The notes beneath the pieces are model-generated. The model was given only the letters and a program-made list of their open reading frames with translations, made no database searches and was not told the DNA's origin. From positions 62,001 to 126,000 of the forward strand of contig JBBQXP010000001.1 in the NCBI GenBank assembly GCA_038209555.1: DNA of 64,000 nt, read 5' to 3'. Source of the stretch: DASQGA01 sp038209555 (GTDB lineage: Bacteria > Actinomycetota > Thermoleophilia > Gaiellales > Gaiellaceae). Positions within the stretch are counted from its first letter, which is position 1; the number at the start of each line of letters is the position of its first letter. Positions 43,380-51,914 of this stretch are shown in pieces. A program made the position numbers and the translations under genes.

Positions 43380-44065
43380 GCCTGCGACTCGAAGAACGCG
43401 GCCGCCTCTTCGCCGCTCGGAACATTGACGAGGTTCTCGAGATGGTTCTCGTCCGAATAGCCGGCCTCGCGCATCCGCCGGATGGCCATCTCGATGTCGT
43501 AGTCGGTTCGACGCAGATCGACGTTCGGGCCAAGGAGCGCCCAGTACGCGCCCGCGCGGTTCTCGTAGGGCATCCCGATACTTCCTGCATTCACCAGCCG
43601 AACGCCGGCGACCTCTCGGTCGAACTGGGTATGCGTGTGACCGCAGACGACGACTCGTTCCGAAACACCGGCAAGCGCGGCGGCGACCCGCTGCTCGGGG
43701 GAGACCGAGGTCAGGATCTCCTCGTCGCTTCGCGGCGATCCGTGGCAGAAAAGGATTTGCCCGAGCCCGTCAACGTCGAGGGTCACGCTCGTAGGGAGCT
43801 CGCGGAGGAACCGGTGCTCCTTCGCATTCAACTGGTCGGCGACCCAGGGGCCGGGCTCGCGATCACCGTTACCCCGCACCCAGACGGTGTCGTCGCCGAG
43901 ACTGCGAATCAGCGAGAGAACCTCGCGGGGCATCGGGCCTGCCACGACATCTCCGCCCACCACGATGCGATCGACGGAGCTCGCAGTGGCCTCCGCGAGC
44001 ACTGCCTCGAGAGCAGGGAGGTTCCCGTGGACGTCGTACAGAGCGGCAATCCGCACTGACGCCAT
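43349..44065 (-). CDS. metallophosphoesterase embedded antisense in the dcw cluster
   Basis: A 238-residue calcineurin-like phosphoesterase (YfcE/metallophosphatase type) with 'ALYDVHGNL', 'VVGGDVVAGP', 'VRGNGDRE', 'LFCHGSPRS' and 'VVCGHTHTQF'. All metal-binding motifs look intact. It lies on the opposite strand between mraY and murD, overlaps mraY by 31 bp, and its ATG (44065-44063) overlaps the murD ATG (44064-44066). Substrate is unknown. The position suggests either recent insertion or a role tied to cell-wall precursors. Confidence 0.9.
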   Translation of the reverse strand: MASVRIAALYDVHGNLPALEAVLAEATASSVDRIVVGGDVVAGPMPREVLSLIRSLGDDTVWVRGNGDREPGPWVADQLNAKEHRFLRELPTSVTLDVDGLGQILFCHGSPRSDEEILTSVSPEQRVAAALAGVSERVVVCGHTHTQFDREVAGVRLVNAGSIGMPYENRAGAYWALLGPNVDLRRTDYDIEMAIRRMREAGYSDENHLENLVNVPSGEEAAAFFESQAQDANFENDW

Positions 44066-45311
44066 GATGCCGCGCCGCGCGCTCGTCCTGGGGCTTGCCC
44101 GCTCAGGTGAGGCAGCCTCGCTTGCTCTTGCGCGGCACGGTGTGGATGTCGTCGCCGTCGATCGCGCCGAAACCGGCGCTCTCAGCAGGCTTCGCGAAGC
44201 CGGCGTAGAAGTCGTCGTGGGTGCGGAAGATCCCGCGCTCCTCGACGGCATGGACCTGATGGTGAAAAGCCCCGGAGTGCCCCGCGATGCCCCGCTCGTG
44301 GAGGCTGCGCGGCGCCGCAACATGACCGTCTGGAGTGAGATCGAGCTCGGGTCGAGACTCATCTCGAACCCGATCCTCGGCGTCACCGGCACGAACGGGA
44401 AGACGACCACGAGCGAGCTCCTCGGCGCGATTTTCCACTCGGCCGGGAAACCCGTTTCCGTGGCCGGGAATGTCGGGCATCCCCTGACCGCACTTGACGG
44501 CGTCGTGCCGGCGGACGCGTGGGTGGTCTGCGAGCTGTCGAGTTTCCAACTCGAGGACATCGAGAGCTTTCGGCCGCCGGTGGCAGTGCTACTGAACCTG
44601 ACGCCGGACCACCTGGACCGGCACGGGACCTTCGAGGACTACACGATGGCGAAGCTTCGGATCTTCGAGAACCAGACTGCCGACGATGTGGCGCTCGTGC
44701 CCAGAGGCTTTCCCACGATCCCGGGCGCGGCTCGCCGGGTCGAGTTCGCCGCCGTCGACGAGCTTCCCGCCGAGCCGCGTATCCCCGGGATACACAACCG
44801 CGAGAACGCAGCTGCGGCAACGGCCGCGGCGCGAGCGGCCGGGATCGACGATATGGCGATCGCTGACGGGCTCCGTAGCTTCCAGGGCGTGCCGCATCGC
44901 CTTGAGCTCGTCGGGGAGGTCGGCGGAGTTCGCTTCGTCAACGATTCGAAGGCAACCAATCCGGAAGCGGCCGAGCAGGCGCTCACCGCCTATCCGCCGG
45001 GCCTCCGTCTCATCCTCGGCGGGAGTCTCAAAGGGTCATCGTTCGATGGCCTCGCCCGTGCCGCGAGGGAGCGCGGGGTAGCTCGCGCCTATCTGATCGG
45101 CGAATCGGCCGACGACATCGCGGAGGCATTGATCCGTGCGGGCGTGGCTTTCACGCACGCCGGCGACCTCGAGCGGGCCGTCGAGCAGGCTCTCTCGGAT
45201 GCCGAGCCCGGTGACGTCGTCCTGCTCTCGCCTGCGTCCGCGAGCTACGACCAGTTCGAGAACTTCGAGGAGCGTGGAGCCCGATTCCGGGCGATCGTGG
45301 AGGCGCTTTGA
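44064..45311 (+). CDS. murD: UDP-N-acetylmuramoyl-L-alanine--D-glutamate ligase
   Basis: Adds D-glutamate to UDP-MurNAc-L-Ala. 415 residues: N-terminal Rossmann part ('ALVLGLARSGEAASLALARH'), P-loop 'GVTGTNGKTTTSELL', 'NLTPDHLDRHGTFEDY', 'GVPHRLELVGEVGGVRFVND' and 'LSPASASYDQF'. Two in-frame ATG codons (44064, 44067); the first overlaps the start codon of the divergent phosphoesterase. The antisense gene separates it from mraY, so murD needs a promoter of its own or long read-through. Confidence 0.95.
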   Translation: MMPRRALVLGLARSGEAASLALARHGVDVVAVDRAETGALSRLREAGVEVVVGAEDPALLDGMDLMVKSPGVPRDAPLVEAARRRNMTVWSEIELGSRLISNPILGVTGTNGKTTTSELLGAIFHSAGKPVSVAGNVGHPLTALDGVVPADAWVVCELSSFQLEDIESFRPPVAVLLNLTPDHLDRHGTFEDYTMAKLRIFENQTADDVALVPRGFPTIPGAARRVEFAAVDELPAEPRIPGIHNRENAAAATAAARAAGIDDMAIADGLRSFQGVPHRLELVGEVGGVRFVNDSKATNPEAAEQALTAYPPGLRLILGGSLKGSSFDGLARAARERGVARAYLIGESADDIAEALIRAGVAFTHAGDLERAVEQALSDAEPGDVVLLSPASASYDQFENFEERGARFRAIVEAL

Positions 45312-45336
45312 TCTGCCGACGGGGAGATCTCTTAGG

Positions 45337-45381
45337 CGCGCGTGTACGTCGGGTCCCGACCCGCCCCCCTGCACACGCGCG
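45337..45381 (+). other. nested hairpin between murD and ftsW
   Basis: A 9-bp perfect stem CGCGCGTGT / ACACGCGCG encloses a second 6-bp stem GTCGGG-T-CCCGAC (45348-45360). It lies in the 163-bp murD-ftsW gap, the largest in the second half of the cluster. It may be an attenuator, a processing site or a protein-binding site. No T-run follows. Confidence 0.5.
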
Positions 45382-45474
45382 AGCGTACCGCGGTAATGCG
45401 CACAGGTGGCACATGGATCGCTCCGGATTTCGTACCAGTCGCGCACCTCTTTGCCACCGGAGGGTCGAGCGACC

Positions 45475-46698
45475 GTGAGACGCCCCGCGCGGTCACAGCT
45501 CGAGTTCCACCTGCTCGTTCTCGTCACGCTCGGGCTCGTTGCGTTCGGACTGGTGATGGTTTACAGCGCCAGCTCCGCCCGCGGGCTCATCGCGTCGGAC
45601 GATCCGGCCTACTACCTGAAGCGCCAGGCGCTCTACGCACTCGTCGGCCTCGTCGCGCTCGTCCTCCTGTCGCGCACCGACTTCCGGAAGCTCCGTCACG
45701 TCGGTGGGCCGATGCTCGCCTTGGCGTTCGTCCTCCTCGTAGCGGTGCTGGTCGTCGGGGCGAGTGTAAACGGCGCCAAGCGTTGGATTCCGCTCGGCTC
45801 GTTTTCGTTCCAGCCCTCTGAGCTCGCCAAGTTAGGGCTCGCCCTTTGGCTCGGCGCACGCCTCGCCCGCAAGCCCGCCCCTCGCTCGCTCGGGGAACTG
45901 GCCAAGCCCGTTGGACTCGCCGTCTGCTTCGTGTGCGGACTCATCGTCGTCGAGCCGGACCTCGGTACCGCGATTGCGATCGTGATCATGGTCGCCGCCA
46001 TGCTCGTCGTCTCCGGCACGCCTCTGCGCGTGCTTGCAGCATCCGGCGGCCTCGGGCTCTCCGTCCTCATGCTCGCGATCTGGTTCGAGCCCTACCGACG
46101 CGCCCGTCTCTTCAGCTTCATCGACCCGTGGAGCGACCCGCAGAATGCCGGATTCCAGACCGTGCAAGCGATGATTGCGCTTGGCTCCGGCGGCCTCTTC
46201 GGCGTCGGCCTCGGAGAGAGCGTGCAGAAGATCTACTACTTGCCAGAGGCGTCGACGGACATGATCTTCGCGATCATCGGGGAGGAGCTGGGGCTCGTGG
46301 GGGCCATGGGAGTCATGGGCGCGTTCGTCCTCCTCGGATACGCCGGATTCAACGTCGCGCTCAGGTGCCGCGACCCATTCGGAAAGAGGCTCGCTACGGG
46401 ACTGACCGCCCTCCTCTGCGGACAAGCGGCAGTCAACCTGTGTGCCGTCATGGGCATCGCGCCGTTGACCGGGATACCCCTGCCGTTCGTGAGCTACGGG
46501 GGCTCAAGCCTCATCGTCGCGCTCGCGGCCGTCGGGATCCTCCTTAACATCGCGCAGAACCATGCAGTCGAAGCAGTCGCTCAAGTGCCTGATCGCCGCC
46601 GGAGGAACAGCCGGGCACGTCCTGCCGGCGATCGCCGTCGCGGAAGCGCTGGTCGCGCGCGGCGTCAGCGTGACGTTCGCAGGCGCACAGCGAATTGA
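45475..46698 (+). CDS. ftsW: septal peptidoglycan polymerase FtsW (SEDS family)
   Basis: SEDS glycosyltransferase partner of FtsI. 407 residues, about 10 TM helices, with 'GLVMVYSASSARG', 'KRWIPLGSFSFQPSELAKL', 'EPDLGTAIAI', 'IIGEELGLVGAMGV' and 'PLPFVSYGGSSLI'. The GTG at 45475 follows GGAGGG; the frame is open upstream. The last 45 residues are very Arg-rich and coded in the 137-bp overlap with murG. Confidence 0.94.
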   Translation: MRRPARSQLEFHLLVLVTLGLVAFGLVMVYSASSARGLIASDDPAYYLKRQALYALVGLVALVLLSRTDFRKLRHVGGPMLALAFVLLVAVLVVGASVNGAKRWIPLGSFSFQPSELAKLGLALWLGARLARKPAPRSLGELAKPVGLAVCFVCGLIVVEPDLGTAIAIVIMVAAMLVVSGTPLRVLAASGGLGLSVLMLAIWFEPYRRARLFSFIDPWSDPQNAGFQTVQAMIALGSGGLFGVGLGESVQKIYYLPEASTDMIFAIIGEELGLVGAMGVMGAFVLLGYAGFNVALRCRDPFGKRLATGLTALLCGQAAVNLCAVMGIAPLTGIPLPFVSYGGSSLIVALAAVGILLNIAQNHAVEAVAQVPDRRRRNSRARPAGDRRRGSAGRARRQRDVRRRTAN

Positions 46699-47623
46699 GC
46701 GCCGACTGGTCCCCGAGGCGGGCTTCGAGCTCGACGAGTTCCATGTCGAAGGCTTCCCGCGGAGACCCAGTCTTCGCCTGATTCGAGCCCTCGGGCTCGC
46801 GGTACAGGCTCCGGTTGCCTGCGCGCGGATACTGCGACGGCGAAAACCGGATGTCGTTCTCGGAGGCGGCGGGTATGTCGCAGGCCCAATGGTGCTCGCG
46901 GCCGGCTTCCTCCGCATCCCCGCGGCGCTCACCGAGGCCGATGCGCACCTGGGCCTAGCGAATCGACTCGCTGCCCCTGTTGCGCAGAAGGTCTTCCTGG
47001 CCTTTCCGATCGAGGGGGTCGAGGGACCGAAGTACCGAGTTGTGGGTCGGCCTATCCCTAGCCGCTCGCAGCCAGCGGATCGGGATGAAGCTCGCAAGGC
47101 CTTTGGGCTCCCCGAGGACGGACGGGCGGTGCTGGTCTTCGGAGGAAGCCTCGGCGCGCGCCGTCTGAACCAGGCGGCGCTCGAGGCCTGGGCAGACGCG
47201 GGTCCACCCGTTCTGCACATCGCGGGCGAGCGGGATTTTGCGGCACTCGACAGACCAACGCGCTCGGACTACGTCCTCCTCCCGTTCACGGACGAGTTCG
47301 GCGCCGCGCTCTCGGCTGTCGATCTCGTCGTCGCGCGCGCGGGAGGCTCGGTGTGGGAAGTCGCTGCGGCCGGAAAGCCCGCCCTGCTCGTGCCGTATCC
47401 GGAAGCGTCGGCGGATCACCAGACTGCGAATGCCCGCTACTTCGAGCGAGGAGGAGGTGCAGTCGTCCTGACCGAAGCTGAGCTCGACCTGAAGCGGCAA
47501 GCAGAGGAGCTGCTCGGGGACGATGACCGTCTCGAGCGGATGGCGACGGCAATGCGCTCGCTTGCGCAACCGGACGCAGCGGCGGCCGTCGCCGAGGAGT
47601 TGATCGCCCTTGCTACCGCTTGA
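46562..47623 (+). CDS. murG: UDP-GlcNAc--undecaprenyl-PP-MurNAc-pentapeptide GlcNAc transferase
   Basis: Makes lipid II from lipid I. 353 residues, GT28 family: 'LIAAGGTAGHVLPAIAVAEA', 'GGGGYVAGPMVLAAG', 'LVFGGSLGARRLNQAALEAW', and the UDP-GlcNAc-binding 'ARAGGSVWEVAAAGKPALLV'. The ATG at 46562 lies 137 bp inside ftsW. Overlaps murC by 14 bp. Confidence 0.95.
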   Translation: MQSKQSLKCLIAAGGTAGHVLPAIAVAEALVARGVSVTFAGAQRIERRLVPEAGFELDEFHVEGFPRRPSLRLIRALGLAVQAPVACARILRRRKPDVVLGGGGYVAGPMVLAAGFLRIPAALTEADAHLGLANRLAAPVAQKVFLAFPIEGVEGPKYRVVGRPIPSRSQPADRDEARKAFGLPEDGRAVLVFGGSLGARRLNQAALEAWADAGPPVLHIAGERDFAALDRPTRSDYVLLPFTDEFGAALSAVDLVVARAGGSVWEVAAAGKPALLVPYPEASADHQTANARYFERGGGAVVLTEAELDLKRQAEELLGDDDRLERMATAMRSLAQPDAAAAVAEELIALATA

Positions 47624-48812
47624 CGGGCGGCGCCTCTGGCTCGTCGGCATCGGCGGCGCCGGGCTCAGCGCCTACGGGATCCTGGCGCGAGCATGGGGTG
47701 CCGAGGTGGCGGGTTGGGACCGGGTCGAGACGACCTACCTGACCCGTGTCCGTGCCGAGGGGATCCCCGTCACGATCGGACCGGAGCCGGTCGCCGGTCC
47801 ATCCGGATTCGAGACGATCGTCTCGACCGCCTTCGCGGGGCGGGTTGACGGAAAGAGCCGTTCCGACTTTCTGGCCGAGCTCGTCTCGCTCCGGCGCTCG
47901 ATCGTCGTCACAGGTGCACACGGGAAGACGACGACCGCGGCCATGATCGCCTTCTGCCTCCAAGAGCTCGGCCATGAGCCTGCCTATCTGATCGGAGCCG
48001 AGGTACCTCAGCTCGGAGGGAACGCAGGCACGGGAGAGGGATGGCTCGTCGTCGAGGGGGACGAGTCCGATCGGACGGCCTTCGCGCTCGAGCCCGAGAT
48101 CGCCGTCGTTACGAACGTCGAGCTCGACCACCACACGACGTTCTCCTCTCTGGCCGAGCTCGAGGAGTGCTTTCGCCGCTGGATCGCAGACCGTGTCGAA
48201 TCTTCGGTCGTGTGGGGCCCCGACCTCGAGCCGGCTGACGTTCGGCTAGCTGTCCCCGGCGAGCACAATCGCTGGAATGCGGCGTGCGCGCTTGCAGCCC
48301 TGCAACTTGCGGGGATCCCGGAGGTGGACGCTGTCCGCGCCCTCCGGGACTTCACTGGGGCGGGCCGTCGGTTCGATCTTCGTGGGGAGTCGCGTGGCGT
48401 GCGGCTCTACGACGACTACGCCCATCATCCCACGGAGGTCGCTGCCACGCTCGCAACGGCGCGGGCACTGGCAGGGACGGGCAGGGTGATCGCGGTCTTC
48501 CAACCACATCTCTACTCGCGGACGGCGTATCTGGCGAACGAGTTCGCGACCGCGCTCTCCCACGCCGATACCGCAGTCGTGACCGAGATCTACCCGGCGC
48601 GCGAGGAGCCCTGGCCCGGGGTAACCGGCAAAGCCATCGCCGACCGCCTCACCGAAGTCCGGCCTGGGATGCCGGTCGGGTGGGCACCGACGCTTGACGG
48701 CGCCGCGGTTCTCGCAGCCGAAAGGGCACGGGCCGGCGATCTCGTGCTCACTCTCGGAGCCGGAGACATCGAGACGATCGGGCCCCTGATTCTGGAACGG
48801 CTGGGTCAATGA
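47610..48812 (+). CDS. murC: UDP-N-acetylmuramate--L-alanine ligase
   Basis: First amino-acid ligase of the muramyl peptide pathway. 400 residues, shorter than the usual 450-490, with 'LWLVGIGGAGLSAYGILA', P-loop 'VVTGAHGKTTTAAMIAF', 'EGDESDRTAF', 'NVELDHHTTF', 'PGEHNRWNAACALAAL' and 'YDDYAHHPTEVAATL'. TTG at 47610 is the only start that keeps the N-terminal glycine-rich motif; it overlaps murG by 14 bp. The stop overlaps the murB ATG. Confidence 0.94.
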   Translation: MLPLDGRRLWLVGIGGAGLSAYGILARAWGAEVAGWDRVETTYLTRVRAEGIPVTIGPEPVAGPSGFETIVSTAFAGRVDGKSRSDFLAELVSLRRSIVVTGAHGKTTTAAMIAFCLQELGHEPAYLIGAEVPQLGGNAGTGEGWLVVEGDESDRTAFALEPEIAVVTNVELDHHTTFSSLAELEECFRRWIADRVESSVVWGPDLEPADVRLAVPGEHNRWNAACALAALQLAGIPEVDAVRALRDFTGAGRRFDLRGESRGVRLYDDYAHHPTEVAATLATARALAGTGRVIAVFQPHLYSRTAYLANEFATALSHADTAVVTEIYPAREEPWPGVTGKAIADRLTEVRPGMPVGWAPTLDGAAVLAAERARAGDLVLTLGAGDIETIGPLILERLGQ

Positions 48813-49702
48813 AGGAGAACGTGCGCCTCTCCCGGTACACGACGATCGGGACTGGCGGCCCGGCACGGTGGCTCGCCGAGCCAGAGACCACTGAGGAACT
48901 CGTCGAGGTTCTCGCCTGGGCGCACGACCGGGAGCTTCCGATCGCAGCTGTCGGCCTCGGTTCGAACCTCCTCGTCGCGGATGAAGGGTTCGCCGGCGTC
49001 GCACTCAAGCTCGCGGGCGCGCTGACGGTCGCGAAGACCGGAGACGGGGTTCTCATGGCGGGAGGGGGAGCCGCGAACGCGGTCTGCCTCCACCGTGCGC
49101 GGGCGGCAAACCTGGGAGGGCTCGAGTTTCTCTGCGCGATCCCGGGGAGCGTGGGTGGCGGTGTCTGGATGAACGCCGGCGCGTACGGGAGCGACATTGC
49201 GGCCGTGCTAAGCCGCGCGCTCGTCGCGGACGCGCTCGGGTCCCGGTGGCAGACCCCCCAGGAGCTCGGCCTCACATACCGGCGTTCCAACCTCCGTCAC
49301 GGCCAGGTCGTCGCGGGCGCGGAGTTCCGTCTCGACTCGAGACCGGAGCAGGAGATCAAGGACATCGTTGCGGGCATGCAGGAGAAGCGGAAAGCCGCAC
49401 AGCCCACGAACAAGCGGACATTCGGGAGCGTGTTCAAGAATCCGGATCACGAGCTCTCTGCCGGGCGGATGCTCGAGGCCTGCGGCCTGCGCGGTTACTC
49501 GATCCGCGGGGCTCGAGTCTCGCCGAAGCACGCGAACTTCATCGAGAACGACGGGCGAGCGCGATCCGTCGACGCGATCGCCTTGATCGTAGAGGCGCGG
49601 CGCCGGGCGTTCGCGGAGTACGGAGTCACTCTCGAGCCGGAGGTGCAGCTCGTCGGATCCCTGGAGATCCCCGCCATCGAGGGGGTCGGCACGCCCGGGT
49701 AG
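48809..49702 (+). CDS. murB: UDP-N-acetylenolpyruvoylglucosamine reductase
   Basis: FAD-dependent reductase giving UDP-MurNAc. 297 residues: 'RYTTIGTGGPARWLAEP', 'GLGSNLLVADEG', 'IPGSVGGGVWMNAGAYGSDI', 'TYRRSNLRHG', catalytic 'GSVFKNPDHE', and C-terminal 'LEPEVQLVG'. ATGA coupling with murC. The gene order murC-murB-ftsQ is typical of Gram-positive and actinobacterial clusters. Confidence 0.95.
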   Translation: MKENVRLSRYTTIGTGGPARWLAEPETTEELVEVLAWAHDRELPIAAVGLGSNLLVADEGFAGVALKLAGALTVAKTGDGVLMAGGGAANAVCLHRARAANLGGLEFLCAIPGSVGGGVWMNAGAYGSDIAAVLSRALVADALGSRWQTPQELGLTYRRSNLRHGQVVAGAEFRLDSRPEQEIKDIVAGMQEKRKAAQPTNKRTFGSVFKNPDHELSAGRMLEACGLRGYSIRGARVSPKHANFIENDGRARSVDAIALIVEARRRAFAEYGVTLEPEVQLVGSLEIPAIEGVGTPG

Positions 49703-49724
49703 GAGCGCGGGAGCGCGCGGCGAA

Positions 49725-50537
49725 GTGGCGATGGTGGCTCGCTGGCTCGCACTCGCCGCCGCTCGGGCGCAGCCGATTCGGCCTGCGCTTGCACTGCCAC
49801 GACTTCGCTTCCCACTCGGGCGCAGCCTCGTGGGGGTCGCGGTCGTCATCGGAGTTCTTTCGCTCGGGTACCTGGCGGCACGCTCAACGTCGCTTTTCGC
49901 CCTGCAATCGGTTGCTGTGAGCGGTGCGCGAGGCGCTGCGGAGGCGGATGTCCGCGCCGCCCTTCGGCCCCTCGACGGAGAGAGTCTCGTCACTGTCGAT
50001 ACAGGCAGCATCGAGCGTCAGCTCTCGGCTCTCCCTTCAGTACGGGTCGCCCGTGTCGACAGGGCGTTCCCACACGGACTCCGAGTTGTAGTGGTCCCGG
50101 AACGTCCCGTGGCCGTTCTCCGCTCTGGACGAGCAGCTTGGCTTCTCTCGAGGAGCGGCCGGATCATCAGGGACGTCGAGTCGAACTCGAACAGGCGGCT
50201 GCCGCGGATCTGGCTCGCGGCCGGGGCGGTCTTCGAGCCCGGGGTCAGGCCCGCGATTCCAACGGCCTCGAAGGCCCTCAGGGCCATTGACTCGATGCCT
50301 GCGCGGTTCCCCGTGCAGGTGCGGACAGCGCGAGCAACAGGAGACGGTGTCGTCCTCGTGCTGTCGATCGGGATGGAGGTTCGCCTGGGCTTAGCGGACG
50401 ATCTCGACGCCAAGCTCGCCGCCGCTGCCGCCGTCCTGCGAGGTCTCTCTGTCTCCGAACGGGCGGAGTTCGACTACCTGGATGTCAGCCTGCCCGAGCG
50501 GCCTGTCGCTGGTGTCAACTCTCAAGTCGATGGTTGA
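49725..50537 (+). CDS. ftsQ: FtsQ/DivIB cell-division protein
   Basis: A 270-residue bitopic protein. A 35-residue cytoplasmic head, one TM helix ('SLVGVAVVIGVLSLGYLAA'), a POTRA domain ('LFALQSVAVSGARGAAEADV', 'LPSVRVARVDRAFPHGLRVV') and the FtsQ beta domain follow. It links FtsL/FtsB to the rest of the divisome. GTG at 49725 or ATG at 49731. Confidence 0.92.
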   Translation: MAMVARWLALAAARAQPIRPALALPRLRFPLGRSLVGVAVVIGVLSLGYLAARSTSLFALQSVAVSGARGAAEADVRAALRPLDGESLVTVDTGSIERQLSALPSVRVARVDRAFPHGLRVVVVPERPVAVLRSGRAAWLLSRSGRIIRDVESNSNRRLPRIWLAAGAVFEPGVRPAIPTASKALRAIDSMPARFPVQVRTARATGDGVVLVLSIGMEVRLGLADDLDAKLAAAAAVLRGLSVSERAEFDYLDVSLPERPVAGVNSQVDG

Positions 50538-50576
50538 GGGTTAGACTTTATCGACAAAATCCCTGCAAACGAGGGT

Positions 50577-50605
50577 TTGACACCAGAGGATAAGCTGCGT
50601 AAGGT
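50577..50605 (+). promoter_or_regulatory. sigma-A-type promoter upstream of ftsZ
   Basis: TTGACA (50577-50582), a 17-nt spacer, and TAAGGT (50600-50605). Transcription would start near 50612, leaving a leader of about 36 nt. This is the best -35/-10 pair in the window. Confidence 0.75.
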
Positions 50606-50647
50606 CAGCCGTACGCTCAGGTCGAGCTTCAGCTATCTTCGTTTCGG

Positions 50648-51721
50648 ATGAGAGATACATCGGGCAGCTATATAGCGGTGATCAAGGTCGTCGGCGTGGG
50701 CGGCGGCGGCTCGAACGCCGTCACCCGGATGGTCGACGCGGGAGTCACCGGCGTCGACTTCATCGCGGTGAACACGGACGCGCAGGCCCTGCTCGGCTGC
50801 GATGCCGATGTGAAACTCCACATCGGGGCTCAGGCGACGCGCGGGCTGGGCGCCGGGGCGAACCCGGAGGTCGGACAGGCGGCTGCCCTCGAGAGCCGGG
50901 ACGAGATCAAGGAGGCACTCAAGGGTGCCGACATGGTCTTCGTCACCGCCGGCGAAGGTGGGGGCACCGGCACCGGCGGCGCGCCGATCATCGCGGAGAC
51001 TGCGCGCGAGCTAGGCGCCTTGACCGTGGGCGTGGTCACGCGCCCATTCGAATTCGAAGGGCGGAAGCGCGCCGAGCAAGCGCAGCAGGGAATCACCGAG
51101 CTCAGGGACAAGGTCGACACGTTGATCATCATCCCGAACGATCGCCTCCTGCAGGTTGTCGGGAAGCAAACACCGGTCATGGAAGCCTTTCGGATCGCGG
51201 ACGACGTGCTGCGGCAAGGCGTCCAGGGGATCACCGACCTGATCACAATCCCCGGCCTCGTCAACCTCGACTTTGCGGACGTTCGGACGGTCATGAGCGA
51301 TGCGGGCTCCGCCCTCATGGGCATCGGAGAGGCCGAGGGCGAGAACCGGGCCGCCGAGGCAGCGCGTACAGCCGTCTCGTCCCCGCTCCTCGAGGCGTCG
51401 GTCGAGGGCGCGACCGGAATCCTGCTGAACATCACCGGAGGCTCCGACGTGGGGCTGTTCGAGGTGAACGAGGCGGCGGAGGTCGTGACCGGCGCCGCCG
51501 ACCAGAACGCGAACGTGATCTTCGGCGCCGTGATCGATGAGAACCTGGCCGGCAAGATCCGCGTGACCGTGATTGCAACCGGCTTCGATGCGAAGCTCCG
51601 GCGGGAGCGCCGTGAGCGGGAGCCGAAGACTGCGGAGCCGAACGGTGGCCGGGAGCGGGAGCCGAGTGAGGGCTTCCAGGTTCCCGCCGACACGCTCGAC
51701 GTCCCGCCCTTCCTGCGCTAG
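50648..51721 (+). CDS. ftsZ: cell division GTPase FtsZ
   Basis: Tubulin-like GTPase forming the Z-ring. 357 residues: 'KVVGVGGGGSNAVTRMVDAG', 'FIAVNTDAQAL', the T4 loop 'TAGEGGGTGTGGAP', the T7 region 'NLDFADVRTVMSDAGSALMG', and the C-terminal peptide 'LDVPPFLR'. The linker is short. No ftsA is present nearby. No clear Shine-Dalgarno precedes the ATG at 50648. Confidence 0.97.
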   Translation: MRDTSGSYIAVIKVVGVGGGGSNAVTRMVDAGVTGVDFIAVNTDAQALLGCDADVKLHIGAQATRGLGAGANPEVGQAAALESRDEIKEALKGADMVFVTAGEGGGTGTGGAPIIAETARELGALTVGVVTRPFEFEGRKRAEQAQQGITELRDKVDTLIIIPNDRLLQVVGKQTPVMEAFRIADDVLRQGVQGITDLITIPGLVNLDFADVRTVMSDAGSALMGIGEAEGENRAAEAARTAVSSPLLEASVEGATGILLNITGGSDVGLFEVNEAAEVVTGAADQNANVIFGAVIDENLAGKIRVTVIATGFDAKLRRERREREPKTAEPNGGREREPSEGFQVPADTLDVPPFLR

Positions 51722-51914
51722 TAGAAGAGTTCGGCGAAACGAGCGCCCGCCGTCGGGCCGCGCTGCCCGGGCGATTGCGCTGCTATCGGACTCCCTCCGT
51801 CCTGACTCCGGGACGACCATCGCACCCCGATGACGAGCGACGTTCCACCAATCCCTCCTACCGGTGTGGGATCGTCGCCCCGCACGGCAGACGCAGGACG
51901 GATAGAACGCCGGG

